From contig NZ_SAUF01000001.1 of the NCBI RefSeq assembly GCF_004023665.1, forward strand, positions 1,288,501 to 1,352,500: a stretch of 64,000 nt of DNA, read 5' to 3'. The stretch comes from Afifella aestuarii (lineage in GTDB: Bacteria; Pseudomonadota; Alphaproteobacteria; Rhizobiales; Afifellaceae). Below the pieces are notes generated by a model, which was given only the letters and a program-made list of their open reading frames with translations, was not told where the DNA came from and searched no databases. Each line of letters opens with the position of its first letter. Positions within the stretch are counted from its first letter, which is position 1. The position numbers and the translations under genes were made by a program. Positions 1 through 8,547 of this stretch are shown here, piece after piece.

Positions 1-2
1 GG

Positions 3-500
3 CGCACGGGCATTTGCGGGGCGGCGGAGACGCTTCTCGTCGACCAGGCCGTTGCCAAGACGCATCTCGAGCCGATCCTGTCGGCGCTTTCGATGGGCGG
101 CTGCGAGATCCGCGGCGACGAGAGCGTTCGGGCGCTCTTCCCGCAGGCCCATGCGGCGAGCGAGGAGGACTGGCCGAAGGAATATCTCGACAAGATCATC
201 GCCGTGAAGGTGGTGAACGGCGTCGAGGCGGCGAGCGAGCATATCGCCCGCTACGGCTCTGGGCATACGGAGACGATCATCACGCAGGATGAGGCGGCCG
301 CCCGCCGTTTCATGGCGCTCGTCGATTCCGCCATCGTGCTGCACAACGCCTCCACCCAATTCGCCGATGGCGGCGAATTCGGCATGGGCGCGGAGATCGG
401 CATCGCGACGGGGCGGATGCATGCGCGCGGGCCCGTCGGCGTGGAGCAGCTGACGAGCTTCAAATACTGCGTTTATGGCAGCGGCCAGACACGGCCCTAG
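3..500 (+). CDS. proA: Gamma-glutamyl phosphate reductase, C-terminal part (partial)
   Basis: This is the second enzyme of proline biosynthesis: it reduces gamma-glutamyl phosphate to glutamate semialdehyde with NADPH in the cytoplasm. Only the last 165 residues are in the window, against about 420 in the family. The fragment opens at the active-site region, with the expected catalytic Cys in the stretch [15 protein letters not shown] (Cys codon 15-17). It ends with the ProA signature [18 protein letters not shown] followed by [11 protein letters not shown]. The gene stops with TAG at 498-500. The nadD frame follows at once in the same reading frame, so the two are probably one transcript, as in other Rhizobiales. 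Confidence 0.95.
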   Translation, partial: RTGICGAAETLLVDQAVAKTHLEPILSALSMGGCEIRGDESVRALFPQAHAASEEDWPKEYLDKIIAVKVVNGVEAASEHIARYGSGHTETIITQDEAAARRFMALVDSAIVLHNASTQFADGGEFGMGAEIGIATGRMHARGPVGVEQLTSFKYCVYGSGQTRP

Positions 501-515
501 GCGCGAGGCGCAACG

Positions 516-1148
516 ATCTCCCGTTCGATCCATATCGCCCGCGACAGCCGGATTTACGAGGGCCTCCCGCCGCATGGGCGGGGGCAGCGGATCGGGCTTT
601 ATGGCGGCTCGTTCAATCCGCCGCATATCGGGCACCGGCAGGTGGCGCTGCGGGCGCTGCGGCTTTTGCAGCTCGATCAGGTGTGGTGGCTGGTGACGCC
701 GGGCAATCCGTTGAAGGCGCCGCATGGCTTAAAGCCGCTGCGGGAGCGCCTGGAAGCGACGGCGCGGATTGCCAGCCATCCGCGCTTCAAGGTGACGGCG
801 ATCGAAAACCGCTGGCACATCCGCTTCACGGCCGATCTCGTGACGCGACTTGCGGCGCGCGAGCCGGCGACGCGCTTCGTCTGGATCATGGGCGGCGACA
901 ATCTCCAGAACTTTCATCTGTGGGAAAGCTGGCAGGAGATCGCCGCGAGCGTGCCGATCGCCATCGTCCCGCGGCCGGGGTCTTTGAGCGCGCCGCTGGC
1001 CGCGCCGGCAGCGCGGGTTCTCGCACCTTATCGCCAGGGCAACGAATCGGCGGCCTGCCTCGCCGACCTGAGAGCGCCCGCCTTCGTCGTCCTGCCCGGT
1101 CCGCGCACGCCGGTTTCGTCGACGGCTTTGCGGGCCGCGAGCGGCTGA
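516..1148 (+). CDS. nadD: Nicotinate-nucleotide adenylyltransferase, no standard start codon
   Basis: NadD adenylates nicotinate mononucleotide to deamido-NAD in NAD synthesis. The nucleotidyltransferase motif GLYGGSFNPPHIGH (from about 594), then WWLVTPGNPLK and FVWIMGGDNLQNFHLW, identify it. The C-terminal TPVSSTALR is the ISSTxIR-type motif. The frame is open from 501, just after the proA stop, but holds no ATG, GTG or TTG before GTG 642, which lies inside the nucleotide-binding motif and cannot be the true start. The start given here (ATC 516) is provisional. It follows an SD-like GAGG at 505-508 and gives 210 residues, the usual length. ACG 513 and ATT 552 are other candidates. A sequencing error is also possible. 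Confidence 0.85.
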   Translation: MSRSIHIARDSRIYEGLPPHGRGQRIGLYGGSFNPPHIGHRQVALRALRLLQLDQVWWLVTPGNPLKAPHGLKPLRERLEATARIASHPRFKVTAIENRWHIRFTADLVTRLAAREPATRFVWIMGGDNLQNFHLWESWQEIAASVPIAIVPRPGSLSAPLAAPAARVLAPYRQGNESAACLADLRAPAFVVLPGPRTPVSSTALRAASG

Positions 1149-1227
1149 CTTGCGCTAAGGCTATGCCGGAAAGCGCGATTTTTCGCGTCACATCGTCCAT
1201 GACAGGCCTCTCCAGGAGAGATTGGAC

Positions 1228-1257
1228 TTGAAACCGTCATGGTGTCGTTTCTATCTT
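1228..1257 (+). promoter_or_regulatory. Possible sigma-70-type promoter for rsfS-rlmH
   Basis: TTGAAA at 1228-1233 and TATCTT at 1252-1257 are separated by 18 nt, upstream of rsfS and after nadD ends. This is a pattern match only. Confidence 0.3.
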
Positions 1258-1262
1258 TAAGG

Positions 1263-1279
1263 GGTGACACAACGTCACC
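1263..1279. promoter_or_regulatory. Perfect inverted repeat upstream of rsfS
   Basis: GGTGAC and GTCACC flank the 5-nt spacer ACAAC, about 97 nt before the rsfS start and just downstream of the possible promoter. It could be a small operator or an RNA hairpin in the leader. No known regulator is assigned. Confidence 0.3.
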
Positions 1280-1375
1280 GTAGGCATGTGGCTTACTTTT
1301 GGCCCGGCCTATTCACGGCAGGAAGGAAAGAGGATCTTACTCCTGACTACTAGCCAGAGCGAGGCGAGCATTCCG

Positions 1376-1762
1376 ATGTTTGCGCCTCACGCGTCTCATG
1401 CCGGCGCCAACCTTATAGCGGCGGATGAGCTGAAAACCGTCCTCTCGAGCCTGGATGATGCGAAGGCCGAGGATGTTGTGACCATCGACATCGCCGGGAA
1501 ATCCGCTTTGGGGGATCACATGGTGGTCGCCTCGGGGCGCTCGCATCGCCATGTCGGCGCCATCGCCGAAAGGGTGATCAGCGAGCTCAAGGGCCTCGGC
1601 CATAACATTCCCCGCGTCGAAGGGCTGCCCCATTGCGACTGGGTGCTGATCGATACCGGGGACGTGATCGTCCATGTCTTCCGTCCGGAAGTTCGCGAGT
1701 TCTACAATCTGGAAAAGATGTGGTCGGCGGAGCCCTATGCGGAGCGCCGCGTCCAGGGCTGA
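1376..1762 (+). CDS. rsfS: Ribosomal silencing factor RsfS (Iojap/DUF143)
   Basis: RsfS binds ribosomal protein uL14 on the large subunit and blocks subunit joining when nutrients are low. The 128-residue product shows the family core: KAEDVVTIDIAGKSALGDHM, then VVASGRSHRHVGAIAERV, GLPHCDWVLIDTGDVIVHVF and RPEVREFYNLEKMW. The ATG at 1376 is preferred because homology begins shortly after it. The frame stays open upstream to about 1286 but that part looks non-coding. rlmH follows 19 nt downstream, a pairing common in many bacteria. Confidence 0.95.
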   Translation: MFAPHASHAGANLIAADELKTVLSSLDDAKAEDVVTIDIAGKSALGDHMVVASGRSHRHVGAIAERVISELKGLGHNIPRVEGLPHCDWVLIDTGDVIVHVFRPEVREFYNLEKMWSAEPYAERRVQG

Positions 1763-1781
1763 GTAGGCCGGGTTACACGCG

Positions 1782-2261
1782 TTGCAGATCCTTGTTCTCG
1801 CGGTCGGCCGGATGAAGGCCGGACCCGAAGCCGACCTTGCGGCCCGCTATCTCGAGCGGGTCGGCAAAGCCGGCCGTTCCGTTGGTATCAGCGGGATCAG
1901 CGTGCGCGAAATTGCCGAATCCTCCGCCTCGAGGGCAGACGACCGCAAGGCGGAGGAAGCTGCGAGCCTGAAAAAGCTTGCGGCCGGATACCCGATCGTC
2001 GCGCTCGACGAGACGGGCCGCAATCTCTCATCGGAAGATTTCGCCGGGCTCATCGGCGGCGAGGCGGAAAAGGGCGTTTCCGGCCTTTGTCTCGTGATCG
2101 GCGGGCCGGACGGGCTCGATCCGGGCCTGCGCCAGGAGGCGATCGCGGCCATTGCCTTCGGGCGGATGACATGGCCGCACAAGCTCGCCCGTGCCATGCT
2201 CGCCGAGCAGGTCTACCGGGCCGTCACCATCTTGAGCGGGCATCCTTATCACCGGGCGTGA
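1782..2261 (+). CDS. rlmH: 23S rRNA pseudouridine-1915 N3-methyltransferase RlmH
   Basis: This SPOUT-class methyltransferase modifies pseudouridine 1915 in helix 69 of 23S rRNA on the assembled 70S ribosome. It has 159 residues (E. coli 155). The N-terminus MQILVLAVGRMKAGPE, the SAM-binding knot segment LVIGGPDG and the C-terminal MTWPHKLARAMLAEQVYRA, ending in SGHPYHRA, are diagnostic. It starts with TTG at 1782, which is the start that keeps the conserved first strand MQILVLAVGR. It is probably cotranscribed with rsfS. Confidence 0.96.
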   Translation: MQILVLAVGRMKAGPEADLAARYLERVGKAGRSVGISGISVREIAESSASRADDRKAEEAASLKKLAAGYPIVALDETGRNLSSEDFAGLIGGEAEKGVSGLCLVIGGPDGLDPGLRQEAIAAIAFGRMTWPHKLARAMLAEQVYRAVTILSGHPYHRA

Positions 2262-2338
2262 GGTTTCGCCGTGCATGAGGGGCCGGGGCGTGTGAAAGAC
2301 GCCTGCGAGAACGCACTTGACCGGACGGGCGTGCGTGG

Positions 2339-3790
2339 GTGTCTCTCCAAAAGGCGTGGCGCAAGGCCTTGATCGACTGGCATCGTGAGACGGTGACGAA
2401 TCACTCTCCGACATATCGGGCGCGGATCCTGAGGAACGGCATTCGGGCAGCGGTGCTCGTCTGCGCCGGGCTGCCGCTCGCCTTCGGGCCGAGTTTCGCC
2501 ACCGAGACGGAGGTGCCGGACGAGGCGGCGGTTACGGACGAAGGTGTGACGGAGGGGGGCATGTCCCTGTCCGCCGAAGCCAGACGCCGGGCGCGGGCGG
2601 CCGAGCTCGAAGCGGTGCGGCGTTCGATCGAAGTCTCCAAGAAACGCCAGGAAGCGCTCCGCCGCGAGATTGAGACGGTGGAGGCAGACCGGGCGAAGCT
2701 CAGCAGCGAGCTGATTGCGACGGCGCAACGGCTGCGCCGGGCGGAAAACAGCATCCAGGAAACCGAGATCCGGCTCGACCGGCTGCAGGCCAACGAGGAC
2801 GGGGTGCGGCAGTCGCTGGAAGCGCGGCGCGAAGTTCTGGGCGAAGTGCTTGCGGCCTTGCAGCGCATGGGCGGCACGCCGCCGCCGCCGATCCTGTCTC
2901 GGCCGGAGGATGCCTTGAAGGCGATCCGCGGTTCGATCCTCGCCGGCGCCGTTCTGCCGGATATTCGCGTGGAGGCGGAGGCGCTTGCCGCGGATCTCGC
3001 CGAGCTCACGCAGCTCAAGGCCCGGATCGAAGAAGAGCACGAGGATCTGAAGAAGCAATATGCGACGCTCGGCGAAGAGCAGACGCGCATCAATCTGTTG
3101 ATCGAATCGAAGAAAGAGCAGCGCCAGAGAACCGAGGCCGCACTCACCGACGAACAGAAGAAAGCGGCCGCGCTCGCCGAGGATGCGAGCGGGCTCGAAG
3201 ACCTGATCGGCTCGCTGGAAAAAGAGGTCGAGGCCTCGGCACGGGCCGCCGAAGAGGCGCGACGGGCCGAGGAAGCTGCCCGCAACAAGACGCCCGAAGA
3301 GGCGGCGCGCGATCTCCAGGATACGGCGCGCATGGCGCCGGCCGTGGAGTTCGACAAGGCACGCGGGATTTTGCCGCTGCCGGCGGCGGGCCCGATACTG
3401 ACGCATTTCGGCGAAAAGGACGAATTCGGGGCACATGCCGGGGGAATTTCGATCGCCACACGCCCGGGTGCGCGTGTTGTCTCACCCGCCGATGGCTGGG
3501 TCGTCTATGCGGGACCCTTCCGCAGCTACGGGCAGGTCTTGATCCTGAACGTCGGGAGCGGATATCATGTTGTTCTGGCTGGGCTTGAGCGCATAGATGT
3601 GGCACTTGGCCAGTTCGTGCTGGCTGGGGAGCCGGTCGCGGTTATGGGTGCGGAGCGGCTTGCAAGCCTTAGTGATATTGACCACACTTCCGCCCAGCCC
3701 GTTCTATATGTCGAGTTTCGCAAGGATGGACGGTCGATCGACCCGGATCCGTGGTGGGACCGGCGCGAGCAAAAAGAGGTTCGAGGATGA
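2339..3790 (+). CDS. Murein hydrolase activator, EnvC family
   Basis: This exported 483-residue protein probably activates division amidases at the septum. It has an N-terminal signal region (about residues 20-55), a long Ala/Glu/Arg-rich coiled coil (about 75-320, with VRRSIEVSKKRQEALRREIE) and a C-terminal LytM/M23 domain from about residue 341. The M23 zinc ligands are degenerate: the first motif reads HAGGIS where active enzymes have HxGxD, and the HFE position reads YVEF. That fits an activator rather than a peptidase, as in E. coli EnvC. It starts with GTG at 2339. Its stop overlaps the ctpA start by 4 nt (ATGA), indicating translational coupling. Confidence 0.9.
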   Translation: MSLQKAWRKALIDWHRETVTNHSPTYRARILRNGIRAAVLVCAGLPLAFGPSFATETEVPDEAAVTDEGVTEGGMSLSAEARRRARAAELEAVRRSIEVSKKRQEALRREIETVEADRAKLSSELIATAQRLRRAENSIQETEIRLDRLQANEDGVRQSLEARREVLGEVLAALQRMGGTPPPPILSRPEDALKAIRGSILAGAVLPDIRVEAEALAADLAELTQLKARIEEEHEDLKKQYATLGEEQTRINLLIESKKEQRQRTEAALTDEQKKAAALAEDASGLEDLIGSLEKEVEASARAAEEARRAEEAARNKTPEEAARDLQDTARMAPAVEFDKARGILPLPAAGPILTHFGEKDEFGAHAGGISIATRPGARVVSPADGWVVYAGPFRSYGQVLILNVGSGYHVVLAGLERIDVALGQFVLAGEPVAVMGAERLASLSDIDHTSAQPVLYVEFRKDGRSIDPDPWWDRREQKEVRG

Positions 3791-5115
3791 TGCGTAAGAT
3801 GGGCCTGCTGGCCGCAGGTGCGGTGGTTGGCGCGGTGGCCATGGGCGCTGTCGTGCAAGTCGGACAGACCGGTTCGGCGACGGCCGCTTCCTCTGAAACC
3901 TACCGCCAACTCAACCTTTTCGGCGACGTCTTCGAACGCGTGCGCAGCGATTATGTCGAGGAGCCTTCGGAGAAGGATCTGATCGAAGCGGCGATCGACG
4001 GCATGCTGACCTCGCTCGATCCGCATTCGAGCTATCTCGATCCGAAGAGCTTCCGCGACATGCAGGTGCAGACGCGCGGCGAATTCGGCGGGCTCGGCAT
4101 CGAGGTGACGCAGGAGAACGACCTCATCAAGGTCGTGACGCCGATCGAAGATACGCCGGCCGACAAAGCGGGCGTGCGCGCCGGCGACGTGATCACGCAT
4201 CTCGACGGCGAGCCGATCGCCGGTCTATCGCTGCGTGAGGCCGTCGATCAGATGCGCGGTCCGGTGAATTCCCCGATCACGCTGACGGTCCGCCGCGAGG
4301 GCGTCGAGAAGCCGCTCGAGATCAAGATCATCCGCGACATCATTCAGGTGCGCTCGGTGCGCGACCGAGCCGAGGACGATGTCGGCTATATCCGCATCAC
4401 GCAGTTCAACGAACAGACCGCCGACGGCCTCAACGACGCCTTCAGCGAGCTGAAGAAGGAAATCGGCAAGGACAAGCTCAAGGGCTATATCCTCGATCTG
4501 CGCAACAATCCGGGCGGTCTTCTGGATCAGGCGATCGCCGTGTCGGACGACTTCCTCGACAAGGGTGAGATCGTCTCCACGCGCGGCCGCAAGGAAGACG
4601 ACGTGCAGCGTGCGACGGCGCGGGCCGGCGACAAGGCCGACGGCAAGCCGGTCATCGTTCTCGTCAACGGCGCTTCCGCCTCGGCTTCGGAGATCGTGGC
4701 CGGTGCGCTGCAGGACCACCGCCGCGCGACGATCGTCGGCACGCGCTCCTTCGGCAAAGGCTCGGTGCAGACGATCATTCCGCTCGGCCGCAACGGTGCC
4801 ATCCGGCTGACGACGGCGCGCTACTACACGCCTTCGGGCCGCTCGATCCAGGCCAAGGGCATCGAGCCGGACATCGAGGTCGTGCAGGAGCTGCCGGAAG
4901 AGCTGAAGGGCAGCGAGGAAGCGACGGGCGAGGCCAATCTGCGCGGCCATCTGTCGAGCGAGGACGGCGAGGAGGAGAAGGTCTCCGCGGCGTCGGCCTA
5001 TGTCCCGGCGGACGCCAAGGACGACAAGCAGCTGCAATATGCGCTCGATCTTCTGCGCGGCATCCAGGTCAACAACCGGTTTCCGGCAGACCCGTCCCAG
5101 GGTATACCTAACTGA
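3787..5115 (+). CDS. ctpA: Carboxy-terminal processing peptidase CtpA (S41 family)
   Basis: This periplasmic Ser/Lys protease trims the C-termini of envelope proteins. It has 442 residues: an N-terminal signal or anchor (about 5-32), a PDZ domain (about 90-170, GGLGIEVTQEND to LSLREAVDQMRG) and an S41 core. Ser299 (in GASASASEIVAG) and Lys324 (in SFGKGSVQ) form the dyad and are 25 residues apart, the same spacing as in E. coli Prc. The start ATG at 3787 overlaps the EnvC-family stop. The EnvC-CtpA-YibQ-RppH order is a conserved alphaproteobacterial envelope block. Confidence 0.95.
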   Translation: MMRKMGLLAAGAVVGAVAMGAVVQVGQTGSATAASSETYRQLNLFGDVFERVRSDYVEEPSEKDLIEAAIDGMLTSLDPHSSYLDPKSFRDMQVQTRGEFGGLGIEVTQENDLIKVVTPIEDTPADKAGVRAGDVITHLDGEPIAGLSLREAVDQMRGPVNSPITLTVRREGVEKPLEIKIIRDIIQVRSVRDRAEDDVGYIRITQFNEQTADGLNDAFSELKKEIGKDKLKGYILDLRNNPGGLLDQAIAVSDDFLDKGEIVSTRGRKEDDVQRATARAGDKADGKPVIVLVNGASASASEIVAGALQDHRRATIVGTRSFGKGSVQTIIPLGRNGAIRLTTARYYTPSGRSIQAKGIEPDIEVVQELPEELKGSEEATGEANLRGHLSSEDGEEEKVSAASAYVPADAKDDKQLQYALDLLRGIQVNNRFPADPSQGIPN

Positions 5116-5120
5116 CGAAT

Positions 5121-5143
5121 CAGCGGGGCATTTCGCCCCGCTG
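5121..5143 (+). terminator. GC-rich hairpin after ctpA (no U tract)
   Basis: A perfect 9-bp stem, CAGCGGGGC against GCCCCGCTG, with loop ATTTC, lies 6 nt after the ctpA stop and 24 nt before the next gene. It lacks a T run, so it may stabilise the mRNA end or attenuate rather than terminate. Confidence 0.4.
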
Positions 5144-5166
5144 CATGAGCCAGCCGACGGGAATCG

Positions 5167-6384
5167 ATGGCGGCCGACGAGCTCAATGCACCTTTGAAAC
5201 GCCCGGCGCGGCCGGCCCGAAAGGGAGTGCTGCGCTGGCTTTTCTATGTCCCGCTGGTTCTCGCCGGCGTGGTGTTCGTCACCGCCTTGATGTGGACGGC
5301 GCTCGTCGATGATCCCGATGGCGGGCGCGCCGTCGCGGTTGCCGAAGTGAAGGGGGCCGGACCCGAGACGACCGGCAGCATCGACAAGACGTCCCTCAAG
5401 GATGCGCGCCGCCAGGCGCTTGCCGCTCCCGGCTGGGAGACGCAGGCGGGAGCGAGCGCCCCGTCGAATGCGGCCTCTCTCTTCACCGACCCAGCACAGC
5501 CTGATCCTGCCGCGTCTTCCGAGCCGCAAACGGATTTCGAGCGCATGCAGGCGGCCTTGCAGCAGGCGCCATCGAGCACTGCCTTCTTCGCCGGCGCGCC
5601 GCTTCCGGAATTGCAGGAAAGCTCCGCCTACGGGCCTCTGCCGCGCATCGGCGACGATGGCACGATGCCGCGCGAAGCCTATGCGCGGCCGGCCTATCTG
5701 GCGCCCGACCAGCCGCATATCGCCATCGTCGTCGGCGGGCTCGGCATCAGCCAGACGGGCACGCAGCGCGCCATCCGGGCCCTGCCGAGCGACGTCACCT
5801 TCGCCTTCGCAGCAACCGGATCGAGCCTCAATCGCTGGGCCGGCGATGCGCGCGCCGACGGCCATGAAATCCTGCTGCAGGCGCCGATGGAGCCTTTCGG
5901 CTATCCGAGCACCGATCCGGGGGAGCATACGCTCCTCGTCAGTGCGAAAAGCGGGGCGAATGCCGACAGTCTGGCGTGGATTTTGAGCCGGGCCGGTGGC
6001 TATACCGGCATCATGAATTATCTCGGCGGCCGGTTCACGGCCGAGGCGGATGCGATGCGGCCGCTTCTCGCCAATCTCGGCGAGCGCGGCCTTCTTTATG
6101 TCGACGACGGCAGTTCGGATCTGAGCGTTGCGGCGCGGCTCGGCCCGTCGCTCGGCACGCCCGTCGTGGTGGCCGACCGGATCATCGACGAGCAAAGGCA
6201 GCCGGCCCTGATTGCAAAGGCGCTCGACGATCTGGAGGCGATCGCGCGGCAGAAGGGGCGCGCCGTCGGCGTGGCCTCCGCCTTCCCGTCGACGGTGTCC
6301 GCGCTGGCAGAATGGATCCCCGAGGCGGAGGCGCGCGGGATCGCGTTCGTGCCGGTGAGCGCGCTGGCGCAGCAAGAGGAATGA
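5167..6384 (+). CDS. Divergent polysaccharide deacetylase family protein (YibQ/DUF610)
   Basis: This is a 405-residue inner-membrane-anchored protein with one transmembrane segment (about 24-46, LFYVPLVLAGVVFVTALMW), a disordered linker (about 50-170) and a C-terminal domain of the divergent polysaccharide deacetylase family (about 180-400). Family features are HIAIVVGGLGISQTGTQRAI, LLQAPMEPFGYPSTDPGEHT, GIMNYLGGRFTA and LLYVDDGSSD. The exact substrate is unknown; the family is linked to the cell envelope. It lies downstream of envC-ctpA. Its stop overlaps the rppH start (ATGA at 6381-6384), so the two are coupled. Confidence 0.85.
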   Translation: MAADELNAPLKRPARPARKGVLRWLFYVPLVLAGVVFVTALMWTALVDDPDGGRAVAVAEVKGAGPETTGSIDKTSLKDARRQALAAPGWETQAGASAPSNAASLFTDPAQPDPAASSEPQTDFERMQAALQQAPSSTAFFAGAPLPELQESSAYGPLPRIGDDGTMPREAYARPAYLAPDQPHIAIVVGGLGISQTGTQRAIRALPSDVTFAFAATGSSLNRWAGDARADGHEILLQAPMEPFGYPSTDPGEHTLLVSAKSGANADSLAWILSRAGGYTGIMNYLGGRFTAEADAMRPLLANLGERGLLYVDDGSSDLSVAARLGPSLGTPVVVADRIIDEQRQPALIAKALDDLEAIARQKGRAVGVASAFPSTVSALAEWIPEAEARGIAFVPVSALAQQEE

Positions 6385-6908
6385 ACGAAAAAATGTTGCA
6401 TGAAACCGGCTTTGCGGAGCCGCTCGAAGGTTATCGTCCGTGCGTGGGCCTGGCCGTCTTCAATGCCGACGGGCTCGTCTTCGTCGGGCGCAGGACGGGC
6501 GGCGAGGAGAGTGTCTCCTCTGGCTATGCCTGGCAGATGCCGCAAGGCGGTATCGACCGTGGCGAGACGCCACTGGAGGCGGCCAAACGCGAGCTCTACG
6601 AGGAGACGGCGATGCGCTCCGTCACGCTTCTCGCCGAATCGCCCCTCTGGTGGCACTACGATCTGCCGGAAGAACTCTGCCGCTCCGTCTGGAAGGGGCG
6701 CTATCGCGGCCAGACGCAGAAATGGTTCGCCTTCCGCTTCGAGGGGAACGAGGCGGAAATCGATATCGGTCCGCATGACGGCCACAAGGCAGAATTCCTG
6801 CAATGGAACTGGGAGCGCCTGGAGCGGACGCCGGAACTGATCGTGCCGTTCAAGCGCGACGTCTATGAGCGGGTCGCCTCAGCTTTTGCCGGTTTCGCCG
6901 CGGCCTGA
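6381..6908 (+). CDS. rppH: RNA pyrophosphohydrolase (Nudix)
   Basis: RppH converts 5'-triphosphate RNA ends, starting mRNA decay, and in alphaproteobacteria also acts on dinucleoside polyphosphates (older name ialA/nudH). The 175-residue protein has a complete Nudix box GX5EX7REUXEEXGU, seen as GGIDRGETPLEAAKRELYEE. The preceding YAWQMPQGG and the later KWFAFRFEG and HKAEFLQWNWERLERTPELI are typical of RppH. The ATG at 6381 overlaps the yibQ-like stop by 4 nt. Confidence 0.95.
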   Translation: MNEKMLHETGFAEPLEGYRPCVGLAVFNADGLVFVGRRTGGEESVSSGYAWQMPQGGIDRGETPLEAAKRELYEETAMRSVTLLAESPLWWHYDLPEELCRSVWKGRYRGQTQKWFAFRFEGNEAEIDIGPHDGHKAEFLQWNWERLERTPELIVPFKRDVYERVASAFAGFAAA

Positions 6909-6916
6909 TCCCCGCA

Positions 6917-6935
6917 GCCGTCCGGGCTGGACGGC
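6917..6935. terminator. Hairpin between convergent rppH and M48 peptidase genes
   Basis: GCCGTCC and GGACGGC form a 7-bp stem with loop GGGCT, 9 nt after the rppH stop. There is no clear T run on either strand, so termination is a weak inference. Confidence 0.3.
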
Positions 6936-7019
6936 GTCAACCTGAGCGATTTCTGGCTTGAAGCAAGGGACGAAGCTGCCGGGAGACCGGGAGCAGCGCC
7001 CGTGCCTCAATCAGGTGCC

Positions 7020-8471
7020 TCAGTCTGAGATGACCTTGACCATGCGGCCGGCGCCGATGGGTTCGTCGTCGGAGAGGCCGTTCAGGATGCGGAAAAGCTC
7101 TTCGCCTCGTTCAACGCCCTTCATGCGGGTGGCGAGGCTCTGCACCGTGTCGCCGGGATTGGTGATGACGAGATCGATCCTGAGCGGGCGCAGGCGCGCG
7201 ACCTCCGCCGGGTCGAGCCGGTGGAAGCTTGCAAGCGTCTGCGACAAGGCCGCGTCGATGTCGCCGGAACCGCCGCGCTGGGCAAAGATGAAGCGATAGA
7301 TGGACCTGCCGAGCCGGATCGCGCCGATGCGGAACTGCCAGTCGCCCGCGACGGCCGTGGCGACGGCGGCGGGAAGGCCGTTGACGGTGCGCGGCTCGAT
7401 CGATCCTTCTTCCAGACCGTTGATCCAGCCGGAGGCGAGATAGGATTCAGGGCTCTGATTTTCAGTGGCCTTCACGCCGTCGAAGCGCATCGCCGTATCG
7501 CGGCCGGCAGCGGCGAGAACCGCCTCGCGCGTGTTTTCCAGGCGATATTGCGGGGGCACCTTGAAGCCGATCGCGAGGCGCGGATGCAGGAATTCGCGGC
7601 CGCGCACGAAGCCTTCCGAGGGATCGTCGCCGTAGACGAGGCCGTCGATCGCCTTGAGATAGGGAATGCGGCCCTGTTCGCCGACGCCCGGCGCCCCGAA
7701 CTGACGAGCCGCCTTGACGACGAGCGCGCGCCGCTCAAGCGCCGCCGGATGCGACGACAGGAAGTTCTGCGCATCGTCCTTCTCGCCGCTTGCCGAGCGG
7801 AAGGCCGCATAGCGCTGCAATTTGTCGAGGAAGCGGGAGGCCGCGAAGGGGTCGTAGCCGGCGCGGCCGGCGATCTGCACGCCAGTTCTGTCGGCCTCGG
7901 CCTCCTGATCGCGGGAGAAGCTCGCAAGCGTCATGCGCGAATTGAGACGCGCGGACTGCCCGGCCTTGGAATCGGAGAGGACGTCTGTTGCGACGCGTTC
8001 CACGAGCTCGCTCGTCTGGGCCTTCTGGGCGCGCGCGATGGCGTGCTTCAGGATGACATGCGCCATTTCGTGCGACAGGACGGCGGCAACCTCGGCGCGG
8101 TCGTCGGCAAGCGCGAGCAGGCCGCGGGTGACGTAGACATAGCCGCCGGGCAGCGCGAAGGCATTGGCGACGGGCGAGTTCAGAATGGTGACGCGGTAGC
8201 TGCGGCCCGGCTCGTCGGAGGCTTCGACGAGGCGTTTGACGATCTGCTCGGTCTCGCGCTGCACGTCGGGATCGCTGTATACGCCGCCATATTGGGCGAG
8301 GACGCGCTGATGTTCGCGCGCGCCGATGGCGCTCTCGGCCGGCGACACCGTCGGACCCGGCTGAGGCAAAGCTGCGACCGGCTCGACACGGCCGAGCTGG
8401 CTCGGAGACGGTCCCAATTGGCAACCGCCGAGCAAGGCGACGACGAACAGAGAGAGCAACGACCTGCGCAT
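7020..8471 (-). CDS. M48 family metalloprotease, lipoprotein with LysM-like tail
   Basis: This is a periplasmic zinc metallopeptidase of the BepA/LoiP kind, probably in outer-membrane protein quality control. From the chosen Met it has 483 residues: a lipoprotein signal (RRSLLSLFVVALLGGC, lipobox LGGC) and an M48 domain with zinc motif HEMAH (in VLSHEMAHVILKHA, about residue 135) and the third ligand in FSRDQEAEADRTG. A C-terminal module (about 430-483, DLVITNPGDTVQSLATRM) resembles LysM. A Met at 8483 is another possible start. It runs convergent to rppH and downstream of the nuclease-like gene. Confidence 0.9.
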   Translation of the reverse strand: MRRSLLSLFVVALLGGCQLGPSPSQLGRVEPVAALPQPGPTVSPAESAIGAREHQRVLAQYGGVYSDPDVQRETEQIVKRLVEASDEPGRSYRVTILNSPVANAFALPGGYVYVTRGLLALADDRAEVAAVLSHEMAHVILKHAIARAQKAQTSELVERVATDVLSDSKAGQSARLNSRMTLASFSRDQEAEADRTGVQIAGRAGYDPFAASRFLDKLQRYAAFRSASGEKDDAQNFLSSHPAALERRALVVKAARQFGAPGVGEQGRIPYLKAIDGLVYGDDPSEGFVRGREFLHPRLAIGFKVPPQYRLENTREAVLAAAGRDTAMRFDGVKATENQSPESYLASGWINGLEEGSIEPRTVNGLPAAVATAVAGDWQFRIGAIRLGRSIYRFIFAQRGGSGDIDAALSQTLASFHRLDPAEVARLRPLRIDLVITNPGDTVQSLATRMKGVERGEELFRILNGLSDDEPIGAGRMVKVISD

Positions 8472-8547
8472 ACCAACGCCCATGCGCGTCTTTCGGTCGC
8501 AAATCAAGCTCTTGAACATCAGCCTTGGGGACCTCTGTTGCGAAACC

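Noticed and set aside
498-500. TAG of proA as a recoded sense codon (pyrrolysine)
   Set aside because: The ProA C-terminus is complete before the TAG, and no pyrrolysine genes are expected in this lineage.
4225-6375. Very long open frame antisense to ctpA and the YibQ-like gene
   Set aside because: It is rich in Arg, Ala and His with no domain pattern, and the sense strand carries clear protein families. Such mirror frames are usual in GC-rich DNA.
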